6,634 nt of DNA from NCBI GenBank assembly GCA_009785045.1, contig WQXC01000089.1, forward strand, positions 1 to 6,634. Direction: 5' to 3'. Under the pieces are notes generated by a model that saw nothing but the letters and a program-made list of their open reading frames with translations, had not been told where the DNA came from and searched no databases. Positions 5,275-6,634 of this stretch are shown one piece after another. Position numbers and translations under genes: made by a program. The stretch is from Treponema sp. Its GTDB lineage: Bacteria > Spirochaetota > Spirochaetia > Treponematales > Breznakiellaceae. The number at the start of each line of letters is the position of its first letter. Within the stretch, counting starts at the first letter, position 1.

Positions 5275-5718
5275 GTGTCGAAAAGCGGATCAAATGCTAA
5301 AGCAAAAGCTCAAAAAAAAGAGGAAGCAATTCAAAAAGCAAATAGAAAGAAAATACTGATTATTGCTATTTGCGCATTTATTATAATTGCGGCAGTAGTA
5401 ACAGGAATATTTTTATCTGAACATCATGAACATAAAGACGAAGAAATATACAGCGCAAGAGGACAAACAGTACGGCTCTTTGCAGACGGAAGTTTTAACG
5501 CCAGCCTTGCGCATGGTGTACGAAAAAGCGGAACATACACAAAAACAGCCGAAGGAGAAATTATTGTTGTCTCATTTAACATTAACAACAGAATCGAAAA
5601 TGGCTGGATTGTTGATAACGCGCTGCATATGCCGCATGAATGGGACGATGGTCACGGTCACGGAAGTGTGCTGCCCAGAGCGAATACAGCATCATCGGCA
5701 CACAATCACAGGCACTAA
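5275..5718 (+). CDS. His-rich membrane-anchored protein of unknown function
   Basis: 147 residues, GTG start, chosen because a near-perfect Shine-Dalgarno AAGGAGG (5263-5269) lies five bases upstream. The first 26 residues are Lys/Ala/Gln-rich and hydrophilic, followed by one membrane helix (about 27-47). The rest should face the periplasm by the positive-inside rule. Right after the helix is a His/acid cluster (SEHHEHKDEE, 48-57). A short domain with beta character follows (62-118; QTVRLFADGSF, SGTYTK, GEIIVVSFNI). The C-terminal tail is His-rich (MPHEWDDGHGHG, 119-130, and a final HNHRH). Eleven histidines in total suggest metal binding, an inference only. I do not recognise a named family. 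It follows gyrB by 24 bases and precedes a zinc-ribbon gene by 14, so it is probably in the gyrB operon. Confidence 0.82.
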   Translation: MSKSGSNAKAKAQKKEEAIQKANRKKILIIAICAFIIIAAVVTGIFLSEHHEHKDEEIYSARGQTVRLFADGSFNASLAHGVRKSGTYTKTAEGEIIVVSFNINNRIENGWIVDNALHMPHEWDDGHGHGSVLPRANTASSAHNHRH

Positions 5719-5732
5719 CAAAAGGAGATAAA

Positions 5733-6185
5733 ATGTTTTTTTGTACAAGTTGCGGAGTAAAAAACGAAGTTGATTCCAACTTTTGCCGTGCATGCGGCAA
5801 ACCAGCACAAGGAGGAACAGTTTCTCAGGCAAATACGCCGCCGCCCGCGCCAAAAACAGACAAAACGCTGGTAAATAAATGTACAGCCTGCGGCGCAATA
5901 ATCGAATCGTTTCGGACATCATGCTCAAGCTGCGGCATAGAACTGGTTACCAATAGAGATGTGGAATCTGTTAAAGGCTTTTTTAAAAAACTGGAAGACA
6001 TAACAGAGAGGGAATACGAGGCAAATAAACAGCGGGAAAGAGAAAGTAAATTAATTAAAATGCAGTCGACCCCAATGGTTATTTGCGAAGCGATAGCAGT
6101 TGCTTCGTTAATACTTTTAGTAATGAAACTTACTGGAATCAGCGAAACAATACTTGATTACATCAAGATGTTTTTTTTAGAGTAG
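5733..6185 (+). CDS. Double zinc-ribbon protein with C-terminal membrane helix
   Basis: 150 residues. Two zinc ribbons with the same spacing: C4-x2-C7 with C18-x2-C21 (MFFCTSCG ... NFCRACGKP), and C50-x2-C53 with C64-x2-C67 (KCTACG ... SCSSCGIEL). Each would bind one zinc ion. A Gly/Pro/Ala-rich linker (24-43) joins them. A charged, probably helical segment (80-110) follows, then a membrane helix (about 114-133) and a short amphipathic tail. This is the general plan of small bacterial zinc-ribbon membrane proteins of unknown function. The ATG at 5733 is preferred over an in-frame ATG at 5640, because AAAGGAG lies at the right distance, CxxC ribbons begin at residue 4, and the longer form would overlap the previous gene by 79 bases. 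It is the third gene of the gyrB-headed cluster, with 10 bases to the next. Confidence 0.88.
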   Translation: MFFCTSCGVKNEVDSNFCRACGKPAQGGTVSQANTPPPAPKTDKTLVNKCTACGAIIESFRTSCSSCGIELVTNRDVESVKGFFKKLEDITEREYEANKQRERESKLIKMQSTPMVICEAIAVASLILLVMKLTGISETILDYIKMFFLE

Positions 6186-6195
6186 GGGGATTAAA

Positions 6196-6634
6196 ATGGG
6201 AAGAACAAAAGGTCATATCGATGGTTTTACCATTCTTATATTAGTGGCAATTGGTTTAACCATTGCTGCAATCATTGCGTTGTTATCTGTACCAGCCTGG
6301 ATATTAATTATCCTTTTATCCTTGTCAGTAATCGGAATATGCGTAAACATTGCCGTTGGAAAACCGGATATTACACCCGAAGACAAACTGCGCGAATCAA
6401 CAATCAAAGAGTATCAGGTACCCAACACAAAAGAAGCACTATTGGAATTTTCCATTTTGGCAACACAAAAAATCCGCCCCGTCAGCAAAATGGCAAAAAT
6501 CTTTTCGCTGGAAGCAAAACGCCAGATATGGCTTAACAGAATGTGGATGGAAAAGTGCAACGCAATATACACCAGAGCCCGCCTTGCAATGAAAGACGAT
6601 ACCCGCACCCTGGACGAAATTGCAAGGTTAATGA
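6196..6634 (+). CDS. Unknown membrane protein, N-terminal part (runs off the window)
   Basis: Open from an ATG at 6196 to the window edge, 146 codons, with no stop. The start is 10 bases after the zinc-ribbon stop and follows a GGGGG stretch (6185-6189) that can act as Shine-Dalgarno. Residues 1-9 (MGRTKGHID) are polar. Two adjacent membrane helices span about 11-31 and 34-54 with a short turn (SVPAW), forming a hairpin that leaves both ends on the same side. The remaining 90 residues are soluble, mostly helical, charged and Trp/Met-containing (for example QIWLNRMWMEKCN, 110-122, and ARLAMKDDTRTLDEIARLM at the edge). I do not recognise the family. Tight coupling to the zinc-ribbon membrane protein suggests that the two act together. 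Confidence 0.8.
   Translation, partial: MGRTKGHIDGFTILILVAIGLTIAAIIALLSVPAWILIILLSLSVIGICVNIAVGKPDITPEDKLRESTIKEYQVPNTKEALLEFSILATQKIRPVSKMAKIFSLEAKRQIWLNRMWMEKCNAIYTRARLAMKDDTRTLDEIARLM

Noticed and set aside
5426..5731. A 101-codon plus-strand open frame overlapping the His-rich gene
   Set aside because: It is a frame-shifted reading of the 5275-5718 gene, with no start signal and low-complexity composition.
5640..5732. Upstream extension of the zinc-ribbon protein from an ATG at 5640
   Set aside because: It would overlap the His-rich gene, and the added residues are the out-of-frame reading of that gene. The ATG at 5733 has a proper Shine-Dalgarno and leads straight into the first CxxC.
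6339..6608. Small open frames on both strands at the right end
   Set aside because: They overlap the continuous 6196-6634 frame, which has good start context, membrane helices and no stop.

Overview
The window looks like the replication-origin neighbourhood of a spirochaete, most likely a Treponema-type bacterium. At the left edge, on the minus strand, lie the first 40 codons of dnaA. These are followed by a roughly 300-base non-coding stretch with DnaA boxes (putative oriC). A complete gyrB lies further right on the plus strand. The lineage call rests on the DnaA N-terminus, the GyrB sequence style and the small-genome-like layout, recalled from family knowledge rather than searched, so it is an inference.

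Layout: dnaA (1-121, minus, partial); oriC (122-423); an ECF-S-component-like membrane protein (424-1068, minus); a divergent NarL-type histidine kinase (1109-1813); a small outer-membrane beta-barrel protein (1989-2573) with a structured leader and a hairpin terminator; a NarL/FixJ response regulator (2636-3253); gyrB (3298-5250). Downstream of gyrB is a tightly packed series of a His-rich membrane-anchored protein (5275-5718), a double zinc-ribbon membrane protein (5733-6185) and an unknown two-helix membrane protein that runs off the window (6196 onward).

How the genes may work together: the kinase has almost no sensor of its own, and it shares a 40-base palindromic promoter region with the polytopic membrane protein. 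That suggests a split sensor made of membrane protein plus kinase, signalling to the response regulator, with the beta-barrel gene between them as a possible target. This four-gene signalling block sits between oriC and gyrB.

The most striking signal is transcriptional. Four genes (membrane protein, kinase, regulator, gyrB) each have a perfect TATAAT only 5-8 bases before the start codon and no Shine-Dalgarno sequence, so their mRNAs are predicted to be leaderless or nearly so. By contrast, the genes within the gyrB operon and the beta-barrel gene carry strong Shine-Dalgarno sequences. The kinase is also unusual: its DHp domain is about 30 residues too short and lacks the DxxxQ phosphatase glutamine.
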